Origin: Chloroflexota bacterium
GTDB taxonomy: Bacteria > Chloroflexota > Ktedonobacteria > Ktedonobacterales > Ktedonobacteraceae
Assembly (NCBI GenBank): GCA_902812455.1
Contig: CADDZH010000006.1
Span: 1 to 64,000 of the forward strand
DNA length: 64,000 bases
Direction of reading: 5' to 3'
Shown here: piece after piece, positions 16,875-24,934 of the stretch
Layout of the letters: the number at the start of each line of letters is the position of its first letter
How positions within the stretch are numbered: position 1 is the first letter of the stretch
Position numbers and translations under genes: made by a program
Notes under the pieces: model-generated
What the model saw: only the letters and a program-made list of their open reading frames with translations
Database searches by the model: none
Told to the model about the DNA's origin: nothing

Positions 16875-18202
16875 CAAGCTCTCTCCTCCGTACGTTCTTT
16901 ACGGATAAGCAGCAGCAATGCGCCTGCTATGAGAAACGAGATGGCCATTGTCCAGAAGGCGCCGCTAAAACCAAACTTATCGATGATCCAGCCAATAATG
17001 GCAGTCCAGGCAGAGCCGATGCCGAAAGCCAGGGCAAAGTAGAGGCCAAAAGCTGCATCGCGTATCTCATGCCGTGCCGAGTCTGCGAGATAGGCTTGCA
17101 AGAGCGGGCTTTCGGCATAAATGGCAAACCCCATTACCAGTAACGCCAGGGGAATAAGCAGTACGGGTAATCCTGGACTGGATAGATAGAGAAACAGGAT
17201 AATCGTTGCCGCCGATGCCCCATAGAAGAAGTAGAGCATGCGCTTGCGACCGAGAGAATCCGAGAGCCGCCCGCCTATAAGTGGGCCAAGCACGCTACCG
17301 ATCAGCAGGATGGTGAAGAAAATGCTGACAGTGCTACTGCTGAGGTGCCGGATATTTTCTAGATAGAGCGGCACAAACGTCGTGATATTGCCCAGGCCGC
17401 GCCCTCCGGCAGCAATGATGGAGACAAGCATGATGATCACCAGCGTGCGGCTGCCAAGCGGCTCGACCAGCGCTTTCAATTCTGCCTTCCAATCCCGGTG
17501 GGAGCTAGTATTACGCTGATCAGTTTCTCCTTCATCTCCCCGGTGCATAACCCGCCGGTCCAGCAGGTGTTTTTCATCAACCAGGATGAGAATGGCAATA
17601 CCAAAGATGATTCCGGGTAATGCAGCCACGTAGAGCAGGGGACGCCAGCCCCACATGCCCAGCAGCGGACCGGCAATGAGAGGAACGGCCAGCGTACCAA
17701 TATTGCCCCCAGCAACGTGCCAGGCCAGCGCGTAGCCATGCCGCTTGCGCCCGAAGCGATCCGTCAAATAAGAGCTGCCCACCGGATGCTGCGGTGAGCT
17801 TGCGATACGGGAAAGCATTGTCCAGAGCATCAATGTCCAGAAGCCGGTGATGGTGCCGGTGAAAAAGGTGCTGATCCCAACCAGAATGTTGCCAACGCCA
17901 AGCATGACCTTGCGCAGGATATAGCGGCTCAACAGTCCAAAGGCGATCTGCAAAAAGCCGCCCACGGCGCTCGGTATAGCGACGATCAGCCCGATTTGCG
18001 TGTAGCTGAGGTGGTACTCGACCTGGATGATCGGGTAAATGAGCGGCATCAGCACGGTCATGGCATGAATGACGGCATGAGCGCTACTGACAAGGAAAAG
18101 GTCGCGCTTAGCAGCAGGGATAGCGATAGTTTGTTCTTCAAGAGAGTCACGTTCGATTTGCGATAGTTGGGTAGAGTTACGAGTTCGCGTTGTTTGTTCC
18201 AT
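16871..18202 (-). CDS. MFS transporter
   Basis: A 443-residue major facilitator protein with about 12 hydrophobic segments. The cytoplasmic loop between helices 2 and 3 is modified, but the RFGRKRHG and GRLSDSLGRKRML loops are typical of MFS members. The N-terminus is charged and lacks a signal peptide. The substrate is unknown. GGAGGAG precedes ATG 18202 by about 11 bases, and a TGATACACT extended -10 lies at 18237-18229 on the minus strand. It is upstream of and coupled to the metallophosphoesterase. Confidence 0.87.
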   Translation of the reverse strand: MEQTTRTRNSTQLSQIERDSLEEQTIAIPAAKRDLFLVSSAHAVIHAMTVLMPLIYPIIQVEYHLSYTQIGLIVAIPSAVGGFLQIAFGLLSRYILRKVMLGVGNILVGISTFFTGTITGFWTLMLWTMLSRIASSPQHPVGSSYLTDRFGRKRHGYALAWHVAGGNIGTLAVPLIAGPLLGMWGWRPLLYVAALPGIIFGIAILILVDEKHLLDRRVMHRGDEGETDQRNTSSHRDWKAELKALVEPLGSRTLVIIMLVSIIAAGGRGLGNITTFVPLYLENIRHLSSSTVSIFFTILLIGSVLGPLIGGRLSDSLGRKRMLYFFYGASAATIILFLYLSSPGLPVLLIPLALLVMGFAIYAESPLLQAYLADSARHEIRDAAFGLYFALAFGIGSAWTAIIGWIIDKFGFSGAFWTMAISFLIAGALLLLIRKERTEERAW

Positions 18203-18228
18203 TGACTACAGGTTCTCCTCCTGCTAAA

Positions 18229-18237
18229 AGTGTATCA
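18229..18237 (-). promoter_or_regulatory. Extended -10 element TGATACACT before the MFS gene
   Basis: Read on the minus strand, 27 bases before ATG 18202. One base different from the TGATACAAT word found before four other genes. Confidence 0.45.
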
Positions 18238-18263
18238 TAATTTCAGAGGAGAGACACCTGCCA

Positions 18264-18350
18264 ATGAGTAGTGATTCTCCTGGTCGCCTGCTCAAAGACC
18301 TCCGTCAAAAATTCCAGGAGTGGGAACGAGCAGAAAGCAGTCAATCCTAA
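18264..18350 (+). CDS. Possible 28-residue peptide
   Basis: ATG 18264 to TAA 18350 encodes a charged amphipathic peptide (LLKDLRQKFQEWERAE core). AGAGGAG lies about 11 bases upstream. It lies between the MFS promoter region and the mutase promoter. There is no homology basis; it may be real or chance. Confidence 0.3.
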   Translation: MSSDSPGRLLKDLRQKFQEWERAESSQS

Positions 18351-18366
18351 AATCCCCATATGCGTG

Positions 18367-18375
18367 TGATACAAT
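18367..18375 (+). promoter_or_regulatory. Extended -10 element TGATACAAT before the mutase
   Basis: Placed 179 bases before ATG 18554. If used, the 5' leader would be about 170 bases and would include the hairpin repeats at 18395-18515. Confidence 0.5.
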
Positions 18376-18394
18376 ACCTAATAAGATCCGGTTT

Positions 18395-18489
18395 TGTCAT
18401 GCTGAGCCCATTCGCTTCGCTCAGGGTAAACTCAGCGAAGCATCTCGGTGGCCGTTGAGAAAGATCCTTAGCTTCGCTCAGGATGATAT
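18395..18489. repeat. Dispersed hairpin repeat (CTGAGCGAAGCGAAG family)
   Basis: Begins TGTCATGCTGAGC and ends with the reverse complement of TATCATCCTGAGCGAAGC. Internal CGAAGC/GCTTCG words allow several stems. A second member lies at 21269-21337. Such intergenic elements are numerous in related genomes by general knowledge, and no coding content is seen. Confidence 0.75.
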
Positions 18490-18515
18490 GTAGTGGCCTC
18501 CCTTGTGGGGGCCAG
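18488..18515 (+). repeat. 28-bp repeat, inverted copy at 52797-52824
   Basis: Identical over 28 bases to the reverse complement of 52797-52824. The core GGCCTCCC-TTG-TGGGGGCC can fold into an 8-bp hairpin with one wobble. It directly precedes the mutase gene and sits in its leader. Confidence 0.85.
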
Positions 18516-18553
18516 CGATTCATTCAGCACTCAATGAAGAGGAGCAGGCAGCC

Positions 18554-20299
18554 ATGCTTGAGCAAAAATCACCTGAAACCCATACGAAAAATGTCATACC
18601 AACCGCTGTTGAACAGGGCACATTGTTTGATAAAACCACGCTTGAACAGTTGAAAGTCGAGGAGCAGCGCTGGGAAGAGACCACTGTGCAGAAGTCGATC
18701 CAGCGCATGCCAGAGCGGGATAATTTGATTACAACGTCCAGCGTTCCCCTTAACCGGCTGTATACGCCGCTGGATAACCAGAATATCGACTACATGCGCG
18801 ATATCGGACTGCCCGGCGAGTACCCTTACACGCGCGGCGTGCAACCGACCATGTACCGGGCCAAGCTCTGGACCATGCGCATGTTCGCGGGCTTCGGCAC
18901 GGCAGAGGATACCAATAAGCGCTTCAAATACCTGCTCTCACAGGGCCAGACAGGACTCTCAACCGCCTTCGACATGCCGACGCTCTACGGCTATGACACC
19001 GACCATCCCCTGGCGGCAGGCGAATTTGGCAAATGTGGCGTGGCCGTCTCCTCGCTGGCCGATATGGAAATCCTCTTCCAGGGTCTACCGCTCGACAAGA
19101 TCACGACATCCATGACCATCAACAGCCCCGCCGCTGTAATCTGGGCCATGTATATTGTCAACGCTGAAAAGTGTGGCTTCCCCATGGCCTCACTCGGCGG
19201 CACGCTGCAAAATGACATCTTGAAAGAATACATTGCACAGAAAGAATTTCTCTTCCCTCCTGAGCCTTCCATGCGCCTCGTTACCGACACCATTGAATTC
19301 GGCACTCGCTACCTGCCAAAGTGGAACACGATCAGCATCAGCGGATATCACATCCGTGAAGCTGGCGCCACAGCAGTGCAGGAACTGGCTTTCACGATTG
19401 CCGATGGCCTGGCCTATGTTGATGAGGCGCTGAAACGAGGCTTGAAGATCGACGAGTTCGCGCCGCGCCTGTCCTTTTTCTTCGATGTGCATAACGACTT
19501 CTTCGAGGAAATTGCCAAGTTCCGCGCCGGGCGCCGGTTGTGGGCAAAATTGATGCGCGAGCGTTATGGCGCCAAAGACCCGCGCTCCTGGATGATGCGC
19601 TGCCACGCGCAGACGGCGGGCGTCTCGCTCACCGCGCAGCAGCCCGATAACAACGTTGTGCGTACCGCCATCCAGGCCCTGGCTGCCGTGCTGGGCGGCA
19701 CTAACTCGCTGCATACCAACTCGCTGGATGAGGCGCTGGCTCTACCCACCGAACACGCCGTCCTGATCGCCTTGCGCACCCAGCAGATCATCGCCCATGA
19801 GAGCGGTGTTGCTAACACCGTCGATCCCCTGGGTGGCTCTTACTTCATCGAGGCCCTGACCGACCAGATGGAGCAGGCCGCGCTAGACTACCTGAACCGC
19901 ATCGATGCCCTCGGTGGTGTGCTCGCCTGCATCATGAATGGCTTCTTCCAGCGCGAGATCGCTGAGTCAGCGTATCGCTACCAGCAAGAGATCGACCAGC
20001 ACCAGCGCGTTATCGTCGGCGTCAATGATTACGTTATGGAAGAGGACATCAAAGTCCCGACGCTCTACATTGACCGCGAGGGCGAAAAAGCCCAGATTGC
20101 GCGGCTCCAGCGCATACGGCGCGAGCGCGACAATGCCGCCGTCAAACGCGCGCTCGACAACCTCCGCCGTGTGGCCGAGGGCACCGAAAATACCATGCCT
20201 GCCATTATCGAAGCTGTCAAAGCCTATGCCACGCTCGGCGAAATCATGGATGTCTTCCGCTCGGTGTTCGGGGAATACATGGAACCGGCAGTGTTCTAA
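18554..20299 (+). CDS. Methylmalonyl-CoA mutase family, catalytic (large) subunit
   Basis: A 581-residue B12-dependent acyl-CoA mutase alpha domain. Substrate-barrel motifs are seen: [64 protein letters not shown] and [17 protein letters not shown]. The protein ends at [18 protein letters not shown], so the C-terminal cobalamin-binding domain (DxHxxG) is absent and must be on a separate subunit not found in this window. It may act on methylmalonyl-CoA or a related acyl-CoA such as isobutyryl-CoA. ATG 18554 has AAGAGGAG upstream. A TTG at 18503 lies in the repeat and is rejected. A paralogue is at 45352-47031. Confidence 0.92.
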   Translation: MLEQKSPETHTKNVIPTAVEQGTLFDKTTLEQLKVEEQRWEETTVQKSIQRMPERDNLITTSSVPLNRLYTPLDNQNIDYMRDIGLPGEYPYTRGVQPTMYRAKLWTMRMFAGFGTAEDTNKRFKYLLSQGQTGLSTAFDMPTLYGYDTDHPLAAGEFGKCGVAVSSLADMEILFQGLPLDKITTSMTINSPAAVIWAMYIVNAEKCGFPMASLGGTLQNDILKEYIAQKEFLFPPEPSMRLVTDTIEFGTRYLPKWNTISISGYHIREAGATAVQELAFTIADGLAYVDEALKRGLKIDEFAPRLSFFFDVHNDFFEEIAKFRAGRRLWAKLMRERYGAKDPRSWMMRCHAQTAGVSLTAQQPDNNVVRTAIQALAAVLGGTNSLHTNSLDEALALPTEHAVLIALRTQQIIAHESGVANTVDPLGGSYFIEALTDQMEQAALDYLNRIDALGGVLACIMNGFFQREIAESAYRYQQEIDQHQRVIVGVNDYVMEEDIKVPTLYIDREGEKAQIARLQRIRRERDNAAVKRALDNLRRVAEGTENTMPAIIEAVKAYATLGEIMDVFRSVFGEYMEPAVF

Positions 20300-20318
20300 C
20301 GATCGCAGGAGTACATGC

Positions 20319-21212
20319 TTGTTCAATCGATCAAAAAAAGGGCTGATCAAAAGGCAGGAACTGAGCGCGGCGGAATTAGCGCAGGTTGAGCAGCTTGCAG
20401 ATATCTGCAACAGCTATGAAAACCTCGACATGCGCATCAACTGGATCAAGTTGCGCCCGCGCTACTTCTGGGGCGCGCATGATTACCTGTATTACGAGGA
20501 TGGCAGGCTCGTTGGCTACCTCTTTCTCAAAAGATATGGGACGACCAGGAGAGAACTGATGGGCATGGTTCACCCGGAGTATCGCTGCAGGGGCATCTTT
20601 ACTCGCCTTCTAACAACTGCCATGCAAGAATGCAAGCGCCAGGGCGTGCAGCGGCTGGTCCTCACCTGCGAGCAATCCTCCCAGTCCGGGCAGGCCTTTA
20701 TCACAGCGATTGGAGCCAGGTACGACTTTTCAGGATACAAAATGCTGCTGGAAACATTCCAGGAACGTTTTGCTTACGACGACCGGCTCGCGTTCCAGCG
20801 AGCCGATGAGAGTGACCTGAGCGCCCTTGTGATGATCATAACCGATGGTACCGCTCGAAACGCGGAAGCGGTACGGGAATCCTTGCTTTTCAATCTCCAG
20901 GAACCTCATTGCCAGGTCTATATTGCACGCTTTGGTGGTAATGAACTGACTTGTGGAGAGCCGCTGGGCTGTCTAAGAATATATGATCTGGGGAATGAAA
21001 CCGGCATCTATGGCTTTGTAGTGCGCCCGGAATATAGGGGACGTGGCTACGGGCGGCAAATGCTGGAAGAAGTCATCCGTGCCATCAAGGCGTACAGCCA
21101 GAAACCCATCATGCTTGAAGTCGATACTACCAACACAGTGGCCATCAATTTATATCGTTCCTGCGGCTTCGAGGCGCAAAGAACCTATGATTATTATTAC
21201 CTCGATCTCTAA
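20319..21212 (+). CDS. Tandem-GNAT acetyltransferase
   Basis: A 297-residue protein with two GNAT folds. The N-terminal acetyl-CoA loop is MVHPEYRCRGIFTRLL and the C-terminal one VVRPEYRGRGYGRQML, the latter followed by LEVDTTNTVAINLYRSCGF. This resembles mycothiol-synthase-like double-GNAT proteins; the substrate is unknown. The start chosen is TTG 20319 with AGGAG at 20307-20311. An ATG four bases upstream (20315) is in another frame and meets a stop; a seven-A run lies after both. The gene follows the mutase by 19 bases and is likely cotranscribed. Confidence 0.85.
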   Translation: MFNRSKKGLIKRQELSAAELAQVEQLADICNSYENLDMRINWIKLRPRYFWGAHDYLYYEDGRLVGYLFLKRYGTTRRELMGMVHPEYRCRGIFTRLLTTAMQECKRQGVQRLVLTCEQSSQSGQAFITAIGARYDFSGYKMLLETFQERFAYDDRLAFQRADESDLSALVMIITDGTARNAEAVRESLLFNLQEPHCQVYIARFGGNELTCGEPLGCLRIYDLGNETGIYGFVVRPEYRGRGYGRQMLEEVIRAIKAYSQKPIMLEVDTTNTVAINLYRSCGFEAQRTYDYYYLDL

Positions 21213-21268
21213 GATGGCAAGGTTCGATTGTAAAGAAGAGTCCTAGATAGATTAGACAGTCACAATAT

Positions 21269-21337
21269 GTCATCCTGAGCGAAGCGAAGGATCTCTCGTC
21301 GGTGAGCATCGGATGCTTCGCTCCGCTCAGCATGACA
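21269..21337. repeat. Dispersed hairpin repeat (second member)
   Basis: Arms 21269-21294 and 21312-21337 are inverted copies, 23 of 26 bases matching, with a 17-base loop. Same CTGAGCGAAGCGAAG family as 18395-18489. Confidence 0.8.
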
Positions 21338-21407
21338 TGGCTGACTCCTGCTGTTGATGAGGAACTATTACGTGTATTTGAGCCTTGTACAAAGATAGAT
21401 CATACGT

Positions 21408-22325
21408 ATGCAATGGTTAGAGCTAACAGTACAGGCGCATCCAGAAGCTGTAGAACCTGTGAGCGAGTTGTTGAGCCGCTACGCGCCCGGCGGCGTGGCT
21501 ATTGAGGAACCCATCGAACTCCTGGACGAGGGACAGGCCTATCACGTCCTGGAGAACCAGCCCGTCAACGTTCACGCTTACCTCCCTATCGATGGCAGCG
21601 AGCAAGAAGCCTGCCAGCGCGTGAGCGAAGGATTGTGGCATCTTCACAGTCTGTGTACGCAATTTGTCGGAACGCTGCAAACGCGCATTGTGAAAGAAGA
21701 AGATTGGGCCAACGCCTGGAAAGATTATTACTACGTTACTCACATTGGGCAGCGCCTCGTTATCCGCCCATCCTGGCGCGCATATACTCCCCAGGATGAC
21801 GAAGTTGTGATCGAACTCGACCCAGGTATGGCCTTTGGCACCGGCCAGCATCCAACGACTCGCCTCTGCCTGGAACAGCTTGAGCGCCACATGCGAGCCG
21901 GAATGCGTGTCTTAGATGTTGGCACTGGCTCCGGCATCCTGGCTTTAGCGGCAGCAAAGCTGGGAGCTTCCAGCGTCTATTGCATCGATAATAGCCCGGT
22001 GGCTGTAGAGAGCGCCAGGGCCAATGCAGCCGCGAACAACTTGAGCGACAAGATAACTGTTGCGCCTGGCACGCTCGATGAAGAAAGAGCAGCTCGGATG
22101 GAAGGGCAGTATGATATAGTAACGGTCAATATCCTCGCTCATGTTATTGGCGACATGGCTTCTCAGCTTGCCCATGTGCTGGCTTCAGGGGGATTGCTCA
22201 TTGCGAGCGGGATTATAGAGGCGCACCTGCCGGAAGCCGAGCAGCCCCTGCTGGCCACAGGCCTGCAACTTATCGAGCACCCCATGATCGATGATTGGAT
22301 CGCTCTCATCATGCGCAAACCCTAA
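21408..22325 (+). CDS. prmA: Ribosomal protein L11 methyltransferase
   Basis: A 305-residue enzyme that methylates ribosomal protein L11. The N-terminal domain starts MQWLELTVQAHPEAVEPVSELL. The central EDWANAWKDYY, then PGMAFGTGQHPTTRLCL and the SAM motif VLDVGTGSGILALAAAKLG are diagnostic. VTVNILAHVI is the catalytic NxL-type region. The length is typical. The ribosome site is weak (AAAGATAG). It stands upstream of rsmE, the usual Gram-positive-like prmA-rsmE order, here separated by a hairpin repeat. Confidence 0.95.
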   Translation: MQWLELTVQAHPEAVEPVSELLSRYAPGGVAIEEPIELLDEGQAYHVLENQPVNVHAYLPIDGSEQEACQRVSEGLWHLHSLCTQFVGTLQTRIVKEEDWANAWKDYYYVTHIGQRLVIRPSWRAYTPQDDEVVIELDPGMAFGTGQHPTTRLCLEQLERHMRAGMRVLDVGTGSGILALAAAKLGASSVYCIDNSPVAVESARANAAANNLSDKITVAPGTLDEERAARMEGQYDIVTVNILAHVIGDMASQLAHVLASGGLLIASGIIEAHLPEAEQPLLATGLQLIEHPMIDDWIALIMRKP

Positions 22326-22364
22326 AAATAGAGGAATTTCCATCTTTTGGAGTGATTTCTGAAG

Positions 22365-22408
22365 GTAGGCCGATGAATCGGCGGTGGGCACGATAAATCG
22401 GCCCCTAC
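22365..22408. repeat. Hairpin repeat with GTAGG...CCTAC ends
   Basis: Outer arms GTAGGCCGAT / ATCGGCCCCTAC pair with a 2-base bulge, and an inner CCGAT-GA-ATCGG hairpin nests in the left arm. Lies between prmA and rsmE; related ends occur at 45151-45240. Confidence 0.65.
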
Positions 22409-22448
22409 GTTGTATTCGGAAGGATGGAGAGCCAAACAGAGTAAAGCT

Positions 22449-23324
22449 ATGCATCGCTTCTTTGTAGCGCCGGAATTGCTGGCGAATAGAGCTGACACAC
22501 CTGATACAAGTGATACACCTGATACATTGGATACAAGTGATACATCCGATAGATCAGAATCACCAGCACTGCCAGTACATATCACCTTACCGGAGAAGCT
22601 CGCACACCAGGTGCGCGATGTGCTTCGCCTGTCTACTGGTGAGCAACTGATCTTGCTCGATAACAGTGGAGATGAAGTGCTGGCCTCAATCGTGAAGAGT
22701 AGTCGCGCAGGCGTTGAGGTGCAAGTCCTTGAGCGGCGGCCAGGGAAGAGCGAATCTGCGGTGCAGATCATACTTTGCCAGGGGCTTCTCAAGCCGGCCC
22801 GCTTCGAGTGGGTCTTAGAGAAAGGTACCGAGCTGGGCGTGGCCGTTTTCGCCCCTATCCTGTGCCGACGCTCAATGGCCGGGCTAGAAGATACAGGATC
22901 GGCGAAAATAGAACGCTGGCGACGCATTATCCAGGAAGCTGCGGAACAATGCGGCCGTTCGCGTCTCCCGGCGCTCTTGCCAGTTCGGCCTTTCACGCAA
23001 GCCCTTACAGATATTCCCACAGGCGCTTTGCCCCTCATACCCTGGGAAAAAGAACGCAATCAAACGCTGCGAGATGTGCTGGGACGCCAGAGGCCTGCGA
23101 ATGCTGGATTTAGCGCATCCCAGCAGGACGAGCGCAAAACAATTGCCGCCCAGTCTATCCAGGTGGTAATATTTATTGGGCCTGAGGGTGGTTTCATGCC
23201 GGAGGAAGTGGAATTAGCGCAGCGGCATGGCGTGCAGCCTGTAACGTTGGGGCCACGCATCTTGCGGGCAGAGACGGCGGCTCTGGCTGCTATTGCCAAC
23301 GTCATGTACGAATTGGAGAAGTAA
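22449..23324 (+). CDS. rsmE: 16S rRNA (uracil-1498-N3)-methyltransferase
   Basis: A 291-residue SPOUT enzyme methylating U1498 of 16S rRNA. MHRFFV at the N-terminus, VLRLSTGEQLILLDNSGDEVLA (PUA-like part), QGLLKPARFEWVLEKGTELGV and the SPOUT knot FIGPEGGF with LGPRILRAETAALAA identify it. Residues 16-36 are an Asp-Thr-rich insertion encoded by seven 9-base repeats, not expected in the family. ATG 22449 is chosen because MHRFFV is the family start; the frame is open to 22410. Activity should be retained because the SPOUT domain is complete. Confidence 0.95.
   Translation: MHRFFVAPELLANRADTPDTSDTPDTLDTSDTSDRSESPALPVHITLPEKLAHQVRDVLRLSTGEQLILLDNSGDEVLASIVKSSRAGVEVQVLERRPGKSESAVQIILCQGLLKPARFEWVLEKGTELGVAVFAPILCRRSMAGLEDTGSAKIERWRRIIQEAAEQCGRSRLPALLPVRPFTQALTDIPTGALPLIPWEKERNQTLRDVLGRQRPANAGFSASQQDERKTIAAQSIQVVIFIGPEGGFMPEEVELAQRHGVQPVTLGPRILRAETAALAAIANVMYELEK
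22494..22556 (+). repeat. Seven 9-bp tandem repeats inside rsmE
   Basis: Units such as GATACAAGT, GATACACCT, GATACATTG keep frame and encode Asp-Thr-X. Two units are identical and the others vary in the last three bases. It behaves as an in-frame minisatellite. Confidence 0.9.
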
Positions 23325-23408
23325 GTTGAGGGTAGGGGCGATGCTTCGCCACCGGCCACCATTGCCCTGGCTTTTAGCACCCGATAGTTGGTGGAACCCG
23401 AATATCTC

Positions 23409-24857
23409 ATGGACAGAACAGAACACGAACAGGCTCAAGATGATTTCGAGGTAGAGATAACTGACCTGCCCGGCGCAGGTTCAGTGCATGCTCCTTCTGA
23501 CGAGCCTGCCTCACAGGCTTCTTCCCGGTCTCCATTGCGGCCACGCTTCACACCACGCCAGCGCAGATTGCAACTGGCCATAACTATCGCTATGGTCGCG
23601 CTCGTATTATTACTTATCCTGGTAAGCTATACTCCAGCGCGAAACACAGCCCTTCTTGCCCTGTTAGGCTCAACGCCCACCCCTACGCCAACACTGAGTC
23701 CGGGCAGCAATCTCTTCTACGTCCGTGCCGATCCTCCCTGGGGCAGGCTCTCACTCGATGGGCATCTTCTCTCTCATCTCCCCGTTGTAGGCGTCGATCC
23801 TCCTCTCCAGCTCGCTCCCGGCCAGCACCAGCTCGTCTGGCAAGCTGCCCCGTTTCGTCCTCTGACCTGTTCCATCTCTGTACCGCCTGCTCAGGCAGAT
23901 ACCTGCCAGGCGAATACAAAAGTCTATGTGAATCCAGATCTCGATGCCCAGGTTATTGAACTCCACGATTCGCTTGCTACGCTTCCCACAGCGCAGCGTA
24001 TCGCGCTGATAGACGCGGCTCAGGCCGATCTGGATGCCTTGCAGTCCACTGAGCTGCTCAGGCCTGGAGAACTGTATGTCAACGCAGGGCAGGAACAAGG
24101 GCGGTCAGCCAGCGTAGCAAAACAGCCCCTGCTTGCTACGCTCCGCTTCCAGTTGGATACCGGCAATCAATTGGGGCTTCCCTGCTCCGTGAACATCCTC
24201 TGCGAATTCCGCGGGCAGGATTGCCGCCTGTTTTGCGCTCTCCCGGTTGCTGCCCGCGACAGAAATTCTGCGTCCACATGGAATGTGGCGGCAGTAGTAC
24301 ACACTGCATGGGAATATACGACGCTGGATGGCCAGCCTGTCGCTGCTAATCAACCCGACAACCTTGATGGCCTGGGCGCGATTGAGCACCTGGTGACACT
24401 ACATATTACCTGGAACGTTATACAATGGCACGTTACCTTCCAGCCGGTAAACCCCTTCGAGTCTTTTGTCAGCAATCTTGCCTGCGCCTCGACAGAGGAT
24501 GCTATCAACTTCAATCCCTCACTCGCCGGTACCTGGAAGTTATCATCTGGCCCAAACAATGCTGCCGGTTGCCTGGCAGTGGCAACGGTGGAGGAAAACG
24601 ATGGGGGCCTGTCATCTCCCTCTCAACCCGTAGTAGCTTATTGCCTGCATCGCTTCGGCATCTTCCTGGCAGCAAATGAGATAGCTCATCGCCTCTGGCC
24701 TTTCATGCCAATGGCCGACTCCTACGAGCAAAGCCTTGCAAAACGGCTGGCCACTCTCTCCGGCTGGACATTCAACATGCCCCCGATTGGGCCTTTTGTT
24801 TCACTCAGGCAGGGCAGCGAAAGAGCATTTCATGCCAGCGGCGGAGCGGTATACTAA
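23409..24857 (+). CDS. Single-pass membrane protein with PEGA-like extracellular domain
   Basis: A 482-residue protein: acidic cytoplasmic N-terminus, basic PRFTPRQRRLQ, one membrane helix at about residues 58-77 (LAITIAMVALVLLLILVSY), then a Pro/Thr linker (STPTPTPTLSPG). Then comes a PEGA-like beta domain (ADPPWGRLSLDGHLL...LAPGQHQLVW). The large C-terminal part has no family I recognise. It is likely surface exposed. ATG 23409 has a weak ribosome site; an in-frame TTG at 23388 is possible. It is separated from rsmE by 84 bases that contain a small GGCGA/TCGCC hairpin. Confidence 0.8.
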   Translation: MDRTEHEQAQDDFEVEITDLPGAGSVHAPSDEPASQASSRSPLRPRFTPRQRRLQLAITIAMVALVLLLILVSYTPARNTALLALLGSTPTPTPTLSPGSNLFYVRADPPWGRLSLDGHLLSHLPVVGVDPPLQLAPGQHQLVWQAAPFRPLTCSISVPPAQADTCQANTKVYVNPDLDAQVIELHDSLATLPTAQRIALIDAAQADLDALQSTELLRPGELYVNAGQEQGRSASVAKQPLLATLRFQLDTGNQLGLPCSVNILCEFRGQDCRLFCALPVAARDRNSASTWNVAAVVHTAWEYTTLDGQPVAANQPDNLDGLGAIEHLVTLHITWNVIQWHVTFQPVNPFESFVSNLACASTEDAINFNPSLAGTWKLSSGPNNAAGCLAVATVEENDGGLSSPSQPVVAYCLHRFGIFLAANEIAHRLWPFMPMADSYEQSLAKRLATLSGWTFNMPPIGPFVSLRQGSERAFHASGGAVY

Positions 24858-24887
24858 TTGACCCTTAACCTCTTTTTGTGTTATCAT
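24858..24887 (+). promoter_or_regulatory. Promoter for the helicase-C3-like gene pair
   Basis: TTGACC 24858-24863, 18-base spacer, TATCAT 24882-24887. The -10 region lies in an 11-bp palindrome GTTATCATAAC (24880-24890) that could be an operator. Confidence 0.5.
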
Positions 24888-24934
24888 AACGCAACGTCTA
24901 ATTGGCTTTATGTAAACTTATTGTAGGCTACGTT

